From assembly GCA_030077755.1 (NCBI GenBank), contig JAQJZZ010000007.1:1674001-1738000 (forward strand): a stretch of 64,000 bases of DNA, given 5' to 3'. Below the pieces are notes generated by a model. That model did not search any database. It had not been told where the DNA came from and worked only from the letters and a program-made list of their open reading frames with translations. The stretch is from Filosporella fistucella. Its lineage: Eukaryota > Ascomycota > Leotiomycetes > Helotiales. The translations under genes were made by a program, and so were the position numbers. This document shows positions 35,284 to 45,477 of the stretch, in pieces. Positions within the stretch are counted from its first letter, which is position 1, and every line of letters starts with the position of its first letter.

Positions 35284-37246
35284 TCATTTGATAGTAAATA
35301 TGTCTTGCTCCTTCAAAATTGATATATCCATCTTCGAAAGCCCGCGCCAAGCACCACATCTTTCGAATTGGTCTTCTGTACTTTTATGCAAGGTTATCCC
35401 CACAACTTCATGGACAGGGCTTGGCCATAAGCTTGAATATCCGATTACCATATAATAGAAGTCATCTGTATGTCTCCATCGTAGGGTATCAAAATATTCG
35501 TGCATTTCGTCCGGATCAATAAGAAGGGTGAGCTGTTTAGAGTTCCATAATCTTGCTCGTATTACCAAAGACGCGAACAGTTTCCCCGATGGCGTTGTTT
35601 CCTTGGAGATACCCACAAGAGTTGCTGATATGTGTTCCATCACGCAGAAAGTTATGCTTCCATTGACTGACGCCCATGACCATGATGGAAATAAGTTTGA
35701 TAATTCTGGAGCCTCATCCATATCTGCGTCATATTCGCGTTTCCACGTTAGGAGGCGGGGTAACCCTTTTCTCCACAATCCCACAAGGTATTCGTCGTTC
35801 CAAATTCTTGATAATTCGCTCGCAACACCTTCTATCGCCGATAGACGATCTCCAGGTATCGTCAAAGAACGCTTGGTGAATTCTTCGACGATATCGATCC
35901 ATATCCTAGAATTTCGATCTCTAGAGTCGGCTATATCTGTATCCGTAGCTCCGAATATGCTATAAGGCAGTCGGTCGGCGTGATTCTGTTCTGACCTTCC
36001 ACCCCAGTAATTCATTGGCATGGTTTGGCAGTGCCACAGGAGCTCATTTGTATTAAAGACTAAAACACGAGGCGACAGTAATGACTCTTGTAATGCCCAT
36101 GCCCGAGTTTCAAGTGGTTCTGCCTCTTGGAAACCTCGAGAATCAGGCAAGCCTACTTTCAAAACTCCAACGCCAGCTGCCCAGGTGGGTAGAAGGAATG
36201 ACTGTTCCGCAATCATGCTCATCAGAAAGCCATCTTGAGCACAGGCGGAGTTTGCGGCAGAGATTGTGACAGTTGCATTCTTGTAGACTTGTCCCATAGC
36301 AGCGATCTCTAGGGCTTTATCCCTGGTGTCATCTTGAACTATGCACAGCGCGTCTACCCACAAGAACTTCAATCGTAATTTTCTTGCAAGTAGTACAGCA
36401 TCTTGTAGAGCCAACGGCAGGTCTTCAGTCTTAAATCCTTCACATCTGCTGTCTAGAGAAGATGCAGTTGTGATAAATTCTTGATGAATGCCCCAGCAAT
36501 AGCTAAGCGCTATGTAATCTCCTCGCTCGTGCTTTTCACTGATGTGCAAGCGCAGGGGGTTCGATCCAACATCGATAACTCGGGAGGGAAGTTTAGGCTG
36601 CTTATAGTCCGGACAGTGTAAATGCTGAGGGCAGTATCTTATGGTCTTGCTGATTTCGTCTGTGAGATTTTTCGTGATTAATTGGCAGACACGGACCTGT
36701 TCTCGGGCATAAAACGCATTGAATTCGGATTCATTTGGGAAAAACAATGGCGAGTCTAAGAGCTGGATTAACGACTAATGAAGGCGTTTACATAACAAGG
36801 GGGGCGAGTTTACCCCTAATAAGGAAAGTCACTTGCTGTCTGTACAACTCTTCAACCTGGTTAACCTTCGGCGGATTGAATTCGATAGTCGCTTTAAGAG
36901 CTGAGATACTGTTCTCAAGATGCGCAGGTACGGAATCTGCATCACTTGGCTTTTCAGCCGCGTCGTAGCGATCTGATATAGGTCGCTGGACGCAAGATAT
37001 GGCAGATAAGTATAAGCGTCCCTGAATACCGTATTTCCATACTCCACGAAAGCAGTGAAATATCCAGTAGCACAGAGGGCAGCCAGACCGCGCAGCACAC
37101 ACTAGTTCATGGCGATTGTGATGCTTGAACCCATTTTGAGATGTCAACGTTTCCCATCCAGTTGGGGTTGAGGTCATGATAACGCAGACGTTACAGAAAG
37201 CTGCTACCTCTGGTTTTGCGTTGAGTTTCTTGCGTAAAGAATGCAT
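35284..37246 (-). CDS. HET-domain protein inside the TIR element
   Basis: Two exons, 36833-37246 and 35284-36762, join in phase across a 70-nt GT-AG intron (donor GTGACT, acceptor ATCCAG) to give 630 residues. The N-terminal part has CNVC (about residue 20) and H-x-RHELVCAARSGCPLC, the usual Cys/His preface of this class. The HET domain lies at residues ~210-360. Its blocks are DYIALSYCWG, then LKFLWVDALCIVQDDTRDKA with MGQVYKNATVTISAA, and finally LETRAWALQESLLSPRVLVF. The C-terminus contains LFPSWSWASVNG, also typical. HET proteins act in non-self recognition and programmed cell death. The frame is open throughout, so the gene looks functional. Its location within terminal inverted repeats suggests it may have been carried as cargo. 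Confidence 0.9.
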
Positions 37247-37967
37247 TGGGATGGCCAATTTCGTTTGCTGCAATCTACATCCACCCGAGTAAGTAATGAA
37301 AGAGTACCTGAAGAAAGTGTAATATTTCGAAAAAGTGTGTTTAGAAAAGCCGAATTTTACTACATTGTGGTAAGATGATGAAACCGGGCAACTTTCGTTG
37401 TTGATGTGCAGGCGCTTCTCATTGTTGCCTAATCAGCCAAATCGCGTCGCCGATTTCCTCCAGCCATTCCCAAAATTTTGTGCCTGTCAGCTTTAGGGAA
37501 AAAAGCTTTCCGTCTTCTGGCGCCTGAGGCTCTCGACACAGGGACCGACGTTAGCAATCACAAATTTTATCAGAATTTTACCAAGGTTACTATGACCACA
37601 CCGCCACTGACTGAAGGAGGTATCAGCCTATGTGGCGACGGTGTCTGATCTGGCGCGCTCTGGCCGCCACAACATTGAGAATAACTTCTTAGTATCGTGA
37701 AAAAACTCGTAGATCTATATCTTATTGTTTATAAAGTTTAAAAGGCGAAAAGAGCTTAATGGTACTATCGTGGGTCGAGGGGTCCTATTACACTATAACA
37801 AGAGGCTCTCTCTAAATCAGATAGGCCGCGACGACACGATTAAACTTTTCGGAATCGATAAGTCAGGAGTGTTCGGGAGAGGCATATAATGTAATTAAAA
37901 TAAAAATATATTAGAATTTTAATGTATTCGCAGATTTATAGTCGCTTGAATTCGAAGTACCTACAAT
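37247..37967. other. Right interior of the TIR element (HET promoter side)
   Basis: This 720-bp upstream region of the HET gene lies before the right repeat. It is AT-rich near 37.7-37.95 kb. No gene was seen. Confidence 0.4.
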
Positions 37968-38010
37968 TTGTCTCGTTACAGGGTGCGTCTCGCTACGCAG
38001 GGACAGACGT
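37968..38010 (-). repeat. Right terminal inverted repeat
   Basis: This is the inverted partner of 34471-34513. It is followed by TA and ends only 80 bp from the stop codon of the MFS gene. Confidence 0.8.
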
Positions 38011-38090
38011 TAGTTATGATAAATGTCAAACTTGGATTATTTTTTAAGTTCCTAGTGAAGAGAACCTATAAAAAAGCTACGCGTGGGATC

Positions 38091-39695
38091 TTAATTCTCC
38101 TCTACATGTACCGCTTGTGACTTCCTAAGCTTGGGCTCGTTGCTAGTTCCCATCGCCACGGCCTTTTCAGTGTTGATATCCAAGCCCATCTCCCTCATAG
38201 CATTAACACCCGACAAATTATTTGGTCCATCAAAAATCTCCGCTACTTCTTCCAAGCCCAAACCCTTGGTCTCAGGAAAGAAAAAGTAAATCAACGTGAA
38301 GTTGATACTTATGACAATGCACCATACGATGTAGTAGCGCCAGGAAATAGCATCCATAGCAACAGGGTTAGCAAAGCTGTTGTAAAGCCCGGCCAGGTTT
38401 CCCGTCAGCTGATAAAGCATCGATGCCTTTGCGCGAAGAGAATATGGGACCACTTCCATGATGTAGGTGGGCGCGACGGGCGAGACCATGTGATAAAACA
38501 AGCTGAACATGAAGATCATAACCAGAACGGCGGCAGCTAAGCCGTGGTCTTTGAAATTACGCTGCTGGTTCAGCGCAGAGCAGACTGTCCAGATGATGTA
38601 TGAAAGGCCCATACCGCCCATGCCACAGAGGAACAGACGGCGGCGGCCGGCTCTATCAACCAGGGAAGCGAAAACAGAAGCAGTGAGGAAACTCCATATG
38701 GAGAGGCATCCGTTGATAATGAGTTGGGTGTGAGGATCGGTGATGCCGATTGTTTTGAGGACTTTGGAGAGGTAGTATGAGGTGAGACCATTGCCAGACC
38801 ACTGCAACATAGCTGGAATGAAGAGGGCAAGGAAGAGGCGGTGTCTCATGCCCTTTGTGGCAACCCATTCAGACCAGCGTGACATCTTCTGCATCTTTTC
38901 CACCTCCAGAGTCGCAGTAATTTCGGCCATTTCAAAACGTACCAGGCGGGAATTGGTATCGCCATCGGCATGATATTTCGTCAGGATGTCCAATGCTTCC
39001 TGGCTGCGACCATTGTAGATGAGCCACCTGGGTGACTCGGGGGCAAATATGCTCAAAACTGCTTGGATAATGGAGAAGAAGCATTGAAGTACGCTGGGGA
39101 TTCTCCAACTCCACGACGAATTGGTCATTTTAAAGGTGCCGTACGTGACCCAAGCTGCAATGAGAGATCCCAAGGACCAGGTAGTGAGGTAGAATGACAC
39201 GAGTCTACCTCGATGTGTCGGATATGCGACTTCACTCAGCAATGGCGGTGCAGCTGTAGCGACGATACCAAGACCAAATCCAACCAAAAAACGCGACGCA
39301 ACGAACATGGCATAGTTGTGCGCAGCAGTCTGCAAAATCGACCCAAAAATGATAATCAGAGATCCTCCACATATCGGGTATCGTCGTCCGAACTTTTCGC
39401 AAAGTTGGGAGGAAATCAACACTGAAATTAAAATGCCACCAGTCGGTCCAAAGGTCATTGCACCAAGTCGTGTTCCCGTTGGCTTCCCAAAGTAAGCTTG
39501 CCACTGTGGGAGGGCTTGCATGCCATTAAGCATACTGCTGTCATATCCTGAGGCTATCTGGGTAAGGAGCGCACACAGCATAAGCGTATTGAGCTTGATG
39601 AGGGACGTGTCTCTATACCAAGGCTTATCTCTCTTTGGAATGACATCCTTGAGAAAAAGCCCTTCGAAGTTGTCGGAGTGAGTGAGTTCTGCCAT
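38091..39695 (-). CDS. MFS sugar transporter (lactose-permease-like)
   Basis: An intronless 534-residue frame with ATG at 39695 encodes a 12-helix sugar/H+ symporter of the plasma membrane. Family marks are visible: GYDSSMLNG in helix 1, EKFGRRYPICGG after helix 2, RFLVGFGLGI, PESPRWLIYNGR at the end of the N-half, DRAGRRRLFL in the matching loop of the C-half, and PETKGLGLEEVAEIFDGP after the last helix. Length and motifs fit the fungal disaccharide or uronide branch related to LAC12-type permeases; the substrate is not certain. It is divergent from the GH88 gene, sharing a 760-bp promoter region, which supports joint regulation. The adjoining glycosidases suggest it imports their oligosaccharide or uronic-acid products. 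Confidence 0.93.
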   Translation of the reverse strand: MAELTHSDNFEGLFLKDVIPKRDKPWYRDTSLIKLNTLMLCALLTQIASGYDSSMLNGMQALPQWQAYFGKPTGTRLGAMTFGPTGGILISVLISSQLCEKFGRRYPICGGSLIIIFGSILQTAAHNYAMFVASRFLVGFGLGIVATAAPPLLSEVAYPTHRGRLVSFYLTTWSLGSLIAAWVTYGTFKMTNSSWSWRIPSVLQCFFSIIQAVLSIFAPESPRWLIYNGRSQEALDILTKYHADGDTNSRLVRFEMAEITATLEVEKMQKMSRWSEWVATKGMRHRLFLALFIPAMLQWSGNGLTSYYLSKVLKTIGITDPHTQLIINGCLSIWSFLTASVFASLVDRAGRRRLFLCGMGGMGLSYIIWTVCSALNQQRNFKDHGLAAAVLVMIFMFSLFYHMVSPVAPTYIMEVVPYSLRAKASMLYQLTGNLAGLYNSFANPVAMDAISWRYYIVWCIVISINFTLIYFFFPETKGLGLEEVAEIFDGPNNLSGVNAMREMGLDINTEKAVAMGTSNEPKLRKSQAVHVEEN

Positions 39696-40454
39696 GGCGA
39701 TCGATGTTTATTCGGGTAGCCGTCCAACTGAGGATCCAATGCCAACAGCTGGGTTGTCTCAAGAGGAATGAATGAAGATGAACACGAAGATGTGCATGGA
39801 ATTGAATTGATGGCAGGAAACCAATCCTATATTATATGTCTTCCCTGCACCAGCAGTTGTAGACGCGGAGAAGGTGATAAATTTCGTGTGGGGTATGGGG
39901 TTTAAACGTGCATCGGGCGCCGGACGAACTCTAAAGTAGTCTATTCGAGTTTGTTTTGGTTTTCCTCTGCGAGTACAAGCTTTGTTGAGCTAAGCGTATG
40001 AGCATATGAGCGAGTGTATGGAAGCGCAGGGTTTCCTTAGAACGGGCATCGGATGAAGTAATGCCCGTTGGGAAATTGAATATGGCCATGGACGGGGAAG
40101 CTGGGGAAGTGCGGGGAATGAATTGAGATCAGGCTTTCTCTTGACCCACAACCGGGCAGCGGACATTCCCTCGGCCCTCCTTCCCCCGATGACCACCACA
40201 TCCCAATCTATGTATCCATGGAAATGGCATGTGTGATCTACAAGGGGTGGTGAAAGTTTACCTTGGATTTAGATATTCGACAGAGATTAGATTATTTGGT
40301 GCGCCCCATTTCTGAACCAATTTCCTCTGGATTCCGATGATATTCTTGCTCTCCTGTTTTTGACCTGTTGATTGCTCCACGAACTTCACTTCTCGTGCAA
40401 GAAGGAAACAATTATCAGGCTAACTCCTTTAAGCGCTCTTTTCAAATTCACAAC
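39696..40454. promoter_or_regulatory. Shared promoter region of transporter and GH88, with CreA-like motifs
   Basis: This is the divergent region between two cluster genes. Four hexamers fit the CreA carbon-repressor consensus SYGGRG: GCGGAG at 39865, GTGGGG at 39888, CTGGGG at 40101 and GCGGGG at 40111. CGG-containing pairs near 40150 could suit a Zn2Cys6 factor. Such motifs are short and may occur by chance. Confidence 0.35.
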
Positions 40455-42053
40455 ATGCCTGTCATTGCAAACGAACATGTAACGGAGTCTCAATCTAGTG
40501 ACATGAAAGTACAAGTTCAAGTACAAGAAACTGTTGTTACAGCCGCGTCGCCAGAAGATAGCGTACAGTCAGAAGATCTCATGGATGACCCTCAACCACA
40601 TTCAACAACTACAGCATCAGTCTCGTCTGACACGTTAAGGACGGAATGCAGTATCCCCATAGATTTTCCCGAGTTATTCTCTGAGAATGTAATCGCCAAG
40701 ATATGGCGTGTAGCAGTTCGAGAGCGCAAAGCCTTCAATAATCAACCACCAACCGCGTACCCCGAGTACGTGACAATCTCAGGACCAGAAGCAAATAGGT
40801 ACACTTTACGTGAGGCCGAGTTTTGGACATGTGGGTTTTTCCCTGGTTCTCTCTACGCCCTACTCGAGCGCTTTATGAAGTTTCCAAACCACTTCCCAAT
40901 TCCTACAGCACATCGCAGCGTTTTCCAGGCACAACTCCTTGACGTTTGTAATTACTGGACTGGTCCGATACGTGCTATGGATACACGCACTGATACGCAC
41001 GATATGTCGTTCATCATCACGCCCTCACTGCGCATGGACTATGAACTCACATCCAACCCGGAGAGTTTGAAATCTGTGATTCGAGCAGCGGAGAGTCTTG
41101 CTACAAGATGGAGCGATAAAGTCCGCGCGATCCGGAGCTGGGATCAAGCCATTAATGACAGGTATACTTTTACAAATATGGAGGAAGACTTTCTGGTTAT
41201 CATTGATAGCCTGTGCAGTAAGCTTTCTCTTTTCTGAGTAATTCAAATTTGGAATACTAATATGGAATTTCCAGATTTGGACCTTCTCTACTATGCAGGC
41301 CACCACACAGGAAACCAACACCTCATTGACATCGCCACGCTTCATGCTCACACGGTTCTTCGCGCTATTGTTCGTGAAGATTGGTCTACATACCATCTGA
41401 TAAACTTCGATGCCAAGACCGGATCTGTCAAGGATCAACTCACCAACCAAGGACACAAAGACTGGTCAACGTGGAGCAGAGGTCAAGCGTGGGCAATCCT
41501 TGGGTTCGCCCAGACCTACCACTGGACTCAAGATCAAGCCTTCCTCACTGCAGCTCTGGGTTGCGCTTCCTACTTTCTTTCACGCCTCGACCAGGCAGCG
41601 TCCAGCGGAGCACACACGCATCCTTACGTCGCACTCTGGGATTTCGATGCCCCGCCAACCCCAAGTCCAGGTGCTGGCTCTTTACGCGATACATCCGCCG
41701 GCATGATAGCTGTGAACGGCATGTTGCTTTTGCATCAATCGCTGACCGCATTGCGGCGAACTGACGAGGCGACTCACTTACTCGATGCTTCTCTACGTAT
41801 CATGCGCGAGACAGTTCAACTTTCCTTGGCAAATGAGAAAGCGCATTTTGTTGTGCCCTCGTCACTGAAAGAGGCAGAAAGTCCTGTTGTGGAGGAGGAT
41901 CAAGCTGGAGAGGGATTTGATGCCATCTTGAGGCACGCGACTGCGAATAATAACGAGCATGCGCACAAACGGTACGCCGATCATGGGCTTGTGTATGCAG
42001 ATTACTACTTTTTAGAGGCCGGGAATAAATTATTGAGGATGGGACTTGTTTGA
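40455..42053 (+). CDS. GH88 unsaturated glucuronyl hydrolase
   Basis: Exons 40455-41217 and 41275-42053 join over a 57-nt intron with a perfect TACTAAT branch site, giving 513 residues. The first ATG in frame is 40455. GH88 enzymes hydrolyse the unsaturated 4,5-glucuronyl residue left at oligosaccharide ends by polysaccharide lyases. Visible family marks are TDTHDMSFIITPS (the first catalytic-type Asp), IIDSLC joined to NLDLLYYAGHHTGN (second Asp just before the intron), DWSTWSRGQAWAILGFAQTY, and LRDTSAGMIAVNGML. There is no signal peptide; the first ~75 residues are polar and probably disordered, so it is likely intracellular, as are many GH88 proteins. It stands head to head with the MFS transporter and tail to tail with the broken regulator. 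Confidence 0.9.
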
Positions 42054-42236
42054 GCATAAGAAACTGGAGTTTTGGGATGTAACGTGTACATTTGATAGAC
42101 TAGAGTTGTCTTCAATCATCTGATTTAGATAAATGCAACTTATCATCGGATCTTATAATCCTGGCTAGTGACTTTGAATAGATTTATTACTTGGACGATG
42201 CCATGATTGTGTTTATAAAGCAATTATTTCAGCCAT

Positions 42237-45098
42237 TTAATTCCATACTGTCCAGTCGAGATTAAAATACGTCCCATCAAGGGTGATGACTCTATCCATG
42301 TCCAAGAAATCTAGTCCTAGTAAATGAGAAGAAGTAGCTGTAAGCATATCGTCGATGGTGCTATTCTCCATATACTGGCAAGGCAAACCCACATCTCCAT
42401 TGCCTAACAAGTCTTGCGATCCAACTACCTGATTTGCAAGCGCGAAAGAAGATGGCTGCGATACGACTTGCTGATACTGCGACATATGACCTTGTTGTAG
42501 ATATCCTCGAGGGTCGTTATGGTTCTCTAGTAAAGAAGCTCCGCTTGCAATTGGTGCGGGCTGAGACGGTCTGAAGTACGGAGCTATGGATGCATTAGAT
42601 GAGGTTGCTGCTGTGCTATACTGTTGTGTTTGACACGGAGGCTCTGAGTAAGCTACAGGTTTCCTAATCCCGTCCGAGAAGTGGACCCATGAAGGGGATT
42701 GTGCGACCGGCGAGGTTGGAGAGCAAGATTTTGATGATAACCATGGTAAAAGACTGCCCAGATCTGCGCCAATCCTGAAATTATCTGACTCCATGCATAC
42801 ATTATGGAGCAACTTGAGCTGTTGCGCATACTTTGAAGCTAGATCTGTTCGGTCGTCGCTGTCAAGACTTTGCGTATTACGATGGCCACTCCATCTGACC
42901 GACATTATTTCAAGACTCTCCACGAGACATGAAAATGCCCCCTCCAGTTGTGTGCTATGAAGTCGCCAATGGACTATTTAATCAGCCAGGAGCAGAAAAT
43001 GTAATTGGGGGGCAGTACCAAGAAGTATCCGGGCAGCGACAAAGACGCAAAGCGCGACCTGGTGATTTACGATTCCTGTGATGTGTTTTAACTACTTTTG
43101 GCTTATTGACGCTGTCTCAATGGCAGCTCGTTGACAGGTCTCGGCGCTGTGCGCACTTGGCAATTTGACCAAGTCCTGCAAGTCTTGGGGCGGGTAAGAA
43201 ATATGTTGATGGAGTAAAATCATAGAAGTATTGTGTGTGATATGAGCAAGTATCAGGTTAGGATCCATATTGACTAAAGATTTGTCATGAGAGATGTCGG
43301 AATCCTGCCACTCCTGAGGCAGGAACATCTTCCAACTTTGAATCATCAGCACATGCTACAAAATGTGGAGGACGAATGAGACGTACTGCACGAGTCGTAG
43401 ATCCAGCTCTTTGAATCTCATAAGCCAACTGTTGACTTTTTGCTTATTTTCCAAGTCAACATCCTGCTGTAAGAAAAAGGTGGTAACTTGGCTTAGAGAC
43501 TCAGTCGCCTCGATACAGTATGCAAAACAATCCAGCTTTGACACGTCGATACCTTTTGCTTTTGAAACTGCGTCTGAGGTATCTTTGTCACGATTTTCAT
43601 CTGATTTCTCATAATGCGTTGGCAATGCTGCCAGGGACTTTCCGATCTTCACAGCCGATTTATCCCAAATCCCAAAATATGGCGTTAACACGGGTTGTTG
43701 GAGCGATGCCAGAAAAACCCGTCACATGGAAGGCGACGGCGAACGTCAGCAGATGTCAAACTTGTATTCCATCTATCTTTTTGTTAGCGGGATGTAATCC
43801 TTCTGCAACTCGACGACATACCCAGTGGTAACGGAGCAGAATCTATCAAGGATGAAGACGTTCCAAAATATTCTACGCCGGTCTTCAGCTTCAGTCTAAT
43901 CTCCTGGCCGTTCCAGGAGTATTAGTGGGGATGAGAGAAACTGCCGTTGGATATGCCCAGGCTCCATGGTAATTTGCAACTACTGCACTGTTCTGGTCAA
44001 CGACCCGACAATTGGCCACGCCTTTGAAAGTTCGCCATTTCCAATCTGAACAATTTAGCATACCTAGTCGAATTCGATAATAGTTCTTACGTGTTCAAAA
44101 GCTATAATGATCTTTTCTATTGTGAGTCCATCCATCACAGTCAGCATAACCACGTTCCTAGAAACTTGTACCTGATGTGCCATTTCGGATCTGCTGATCC
44201 CGGCTTTTCTTCTGTAATGTGTTTCATCACGGTGAATAGAATTGCGTGAAGAATAATAGTTTGACCAATAGCCGTTACAGCATCACTGAGGTGCAAATCG
44301 TGAAACCGGGTGAGATGTAAAAATGGTATCCATGGATGATCAATTGAGCAAAACTTGTTAATAGCGATGTCCATAAGCCGACGACAAGGCAGGGGGTTGA
44401 GCAGACTTTCTTCTTCCTCCTAATCATGGCTCCATGCAGGTGTTGTACGTATAGTACGTCTTCGTTTCGAAGGATAGTTACCTTGGTCGGGGTCTGCCTT
44501 GGAAACAGTATGTGGCAGCTGTGTGGCAACTGTACTGGGATGGTTCTCTGCAGAAGATGCCAAACTATCTGCTAGTCGTCCGAGATCCCGTGAGAGAGTT
44601 TTTGACATCTGATGAAGACTATCGCGCGCGTTTTCCCATGGAGTTTGGGATTTTGGCCAACTATTTTCATTGGATAAGCGATATTCAAGAGCTTCTATTT
44701 GCCTGTTAGTGAGGCCCTCTTTCACTAAGATGTACCTGCCTATCCGGCGATTCATGACCTCAATGACCCTGACCTAACGCCAGGCTTTGCCTTCTTGCGA
44801 TTGCATATACAAGGCAAACCTAATCCGCAGCTTAATACACCTTCGTCTATGGTAACTTGGTACATTTACCCAGACGCTCACACTGAGAACATGAAGGAGC
44901 TTCTCGAGTGCACTTCAGTTTCCTCTTTCGGCATGACTGACACGCAGGCTTGTCCCCATCAGCAACAGCAAATTCACTTGGTTCTGGCCTTTGCAAGGGT
45001 TCCGCAAATGTATCAATAGAGATGTCCATTGCGGTTGATACATATGGCGTTGTGCTTTGCTGACAGGGCGTACTTTGAAATCTTGTCACCCCTTCCAT
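42237..45098 (-). pseudogene. Zn(II)2Cys6 transcription factor of the cluster, disrupted
   Basis: The start at ATG 45098 leads to a zinc cluster, [12 protein letters not shown]...CSQCERLG, with its last Cys after intron 44820-44869 (LPCICNRKKAKPGV). Further GT-AG introns are inferred at 44703-44773, 44413-44481, 44047-44091, 43773-43821, 43336-43386 and 42974-43018. The exons recover a fungal-specific domain ([66 protein letters not shown]). The frame is broken five times. There is a shift near 44158-44175, a TAG at 43981-43983, a TAG at 43897-43899, a shift near 43691-43700, and a TAG at 43092-43094. The first two stops fit C-to-T changes in CpA context. It lies between GH88 and the GH154-like gene, so it was probably their local activator. 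Confidence 0.75.
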
Positions 45099-45477
45099 TG
45101 GACCCGAGATGAGATTGTTCTGCCTCGGGCAAAAACTAGTCTTAATCTCCTCGGGCAGCTGAAGGCTTGAAACCACACACTACAATCTTGCATCTACTTA
45201 AATCGATAATGTCAACATAAGCAAATCTCTTCGCAGTTGATGAATGTGGGGTAGAGTATGGAGAAGAGATGGTTCTCAGGGATTGACTCGGATCGAGCCT
45301 CGGGTTGCATTGTTCCGATGCCCGTTGACCTGCATTGCGGATCCTGGATGTTCTTTCTAGCTAGTGCAACGTCTTCTGCTGGCACCCTTTTGTATCTCTC
45401 TTTGGGGTTTCTACATTACCGACGCAAGAACCCCCAAAAAATATTTCTTCCCATTTTGCACGCTATTCGCATACAAG
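45099..45477. promoter_or_regulatory. Divergent promoter between regulator pseudogene and GH154-like gene
   Basis: This 379-bp region separates oppositely transcribed genes. No upstream frame with a recognised domain is present. No specific binding site is claimed. Confidence 0.35.

Larger units (their letters stand above)
34471..38010. mobile_element. TIR-bounded, TA-flanked 3.5-kb element carrying a HET gene
   Basis: The left end (ACGTCTCTCCCT...) and the reverse complement of the right end (ACGTCTGTCCCT...) match at roughly 35 of 43 positions, including the identical core TAGCGAGACGCACCCTGT. Most differences are G/A or C/T. Both ends abut TA (34469-34470 and 38011-38012), as in Tc1/mariner-pogo insertions. 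The only large gene inside is a complete HET-domain gene on the minus strand; no transposase is recognisable. A 73-codon plus-strand frame at 34635-34853 with a charged, Lys-rich end may be an old transposon remnant. Two independent miniature elements flanking the HET gene are the alternative reading. Confidence 0.6.

Noticed and set aside
43897..43983. A 93-nt intron (donor GTGCAG, acceptor GATTAG) that would remove both TAG codons
   Set aside because: It would delete a stretch that looks like conserved coding sequence of this regulator family, the donor is weak, and three further lesions elsewhere still break the frame.
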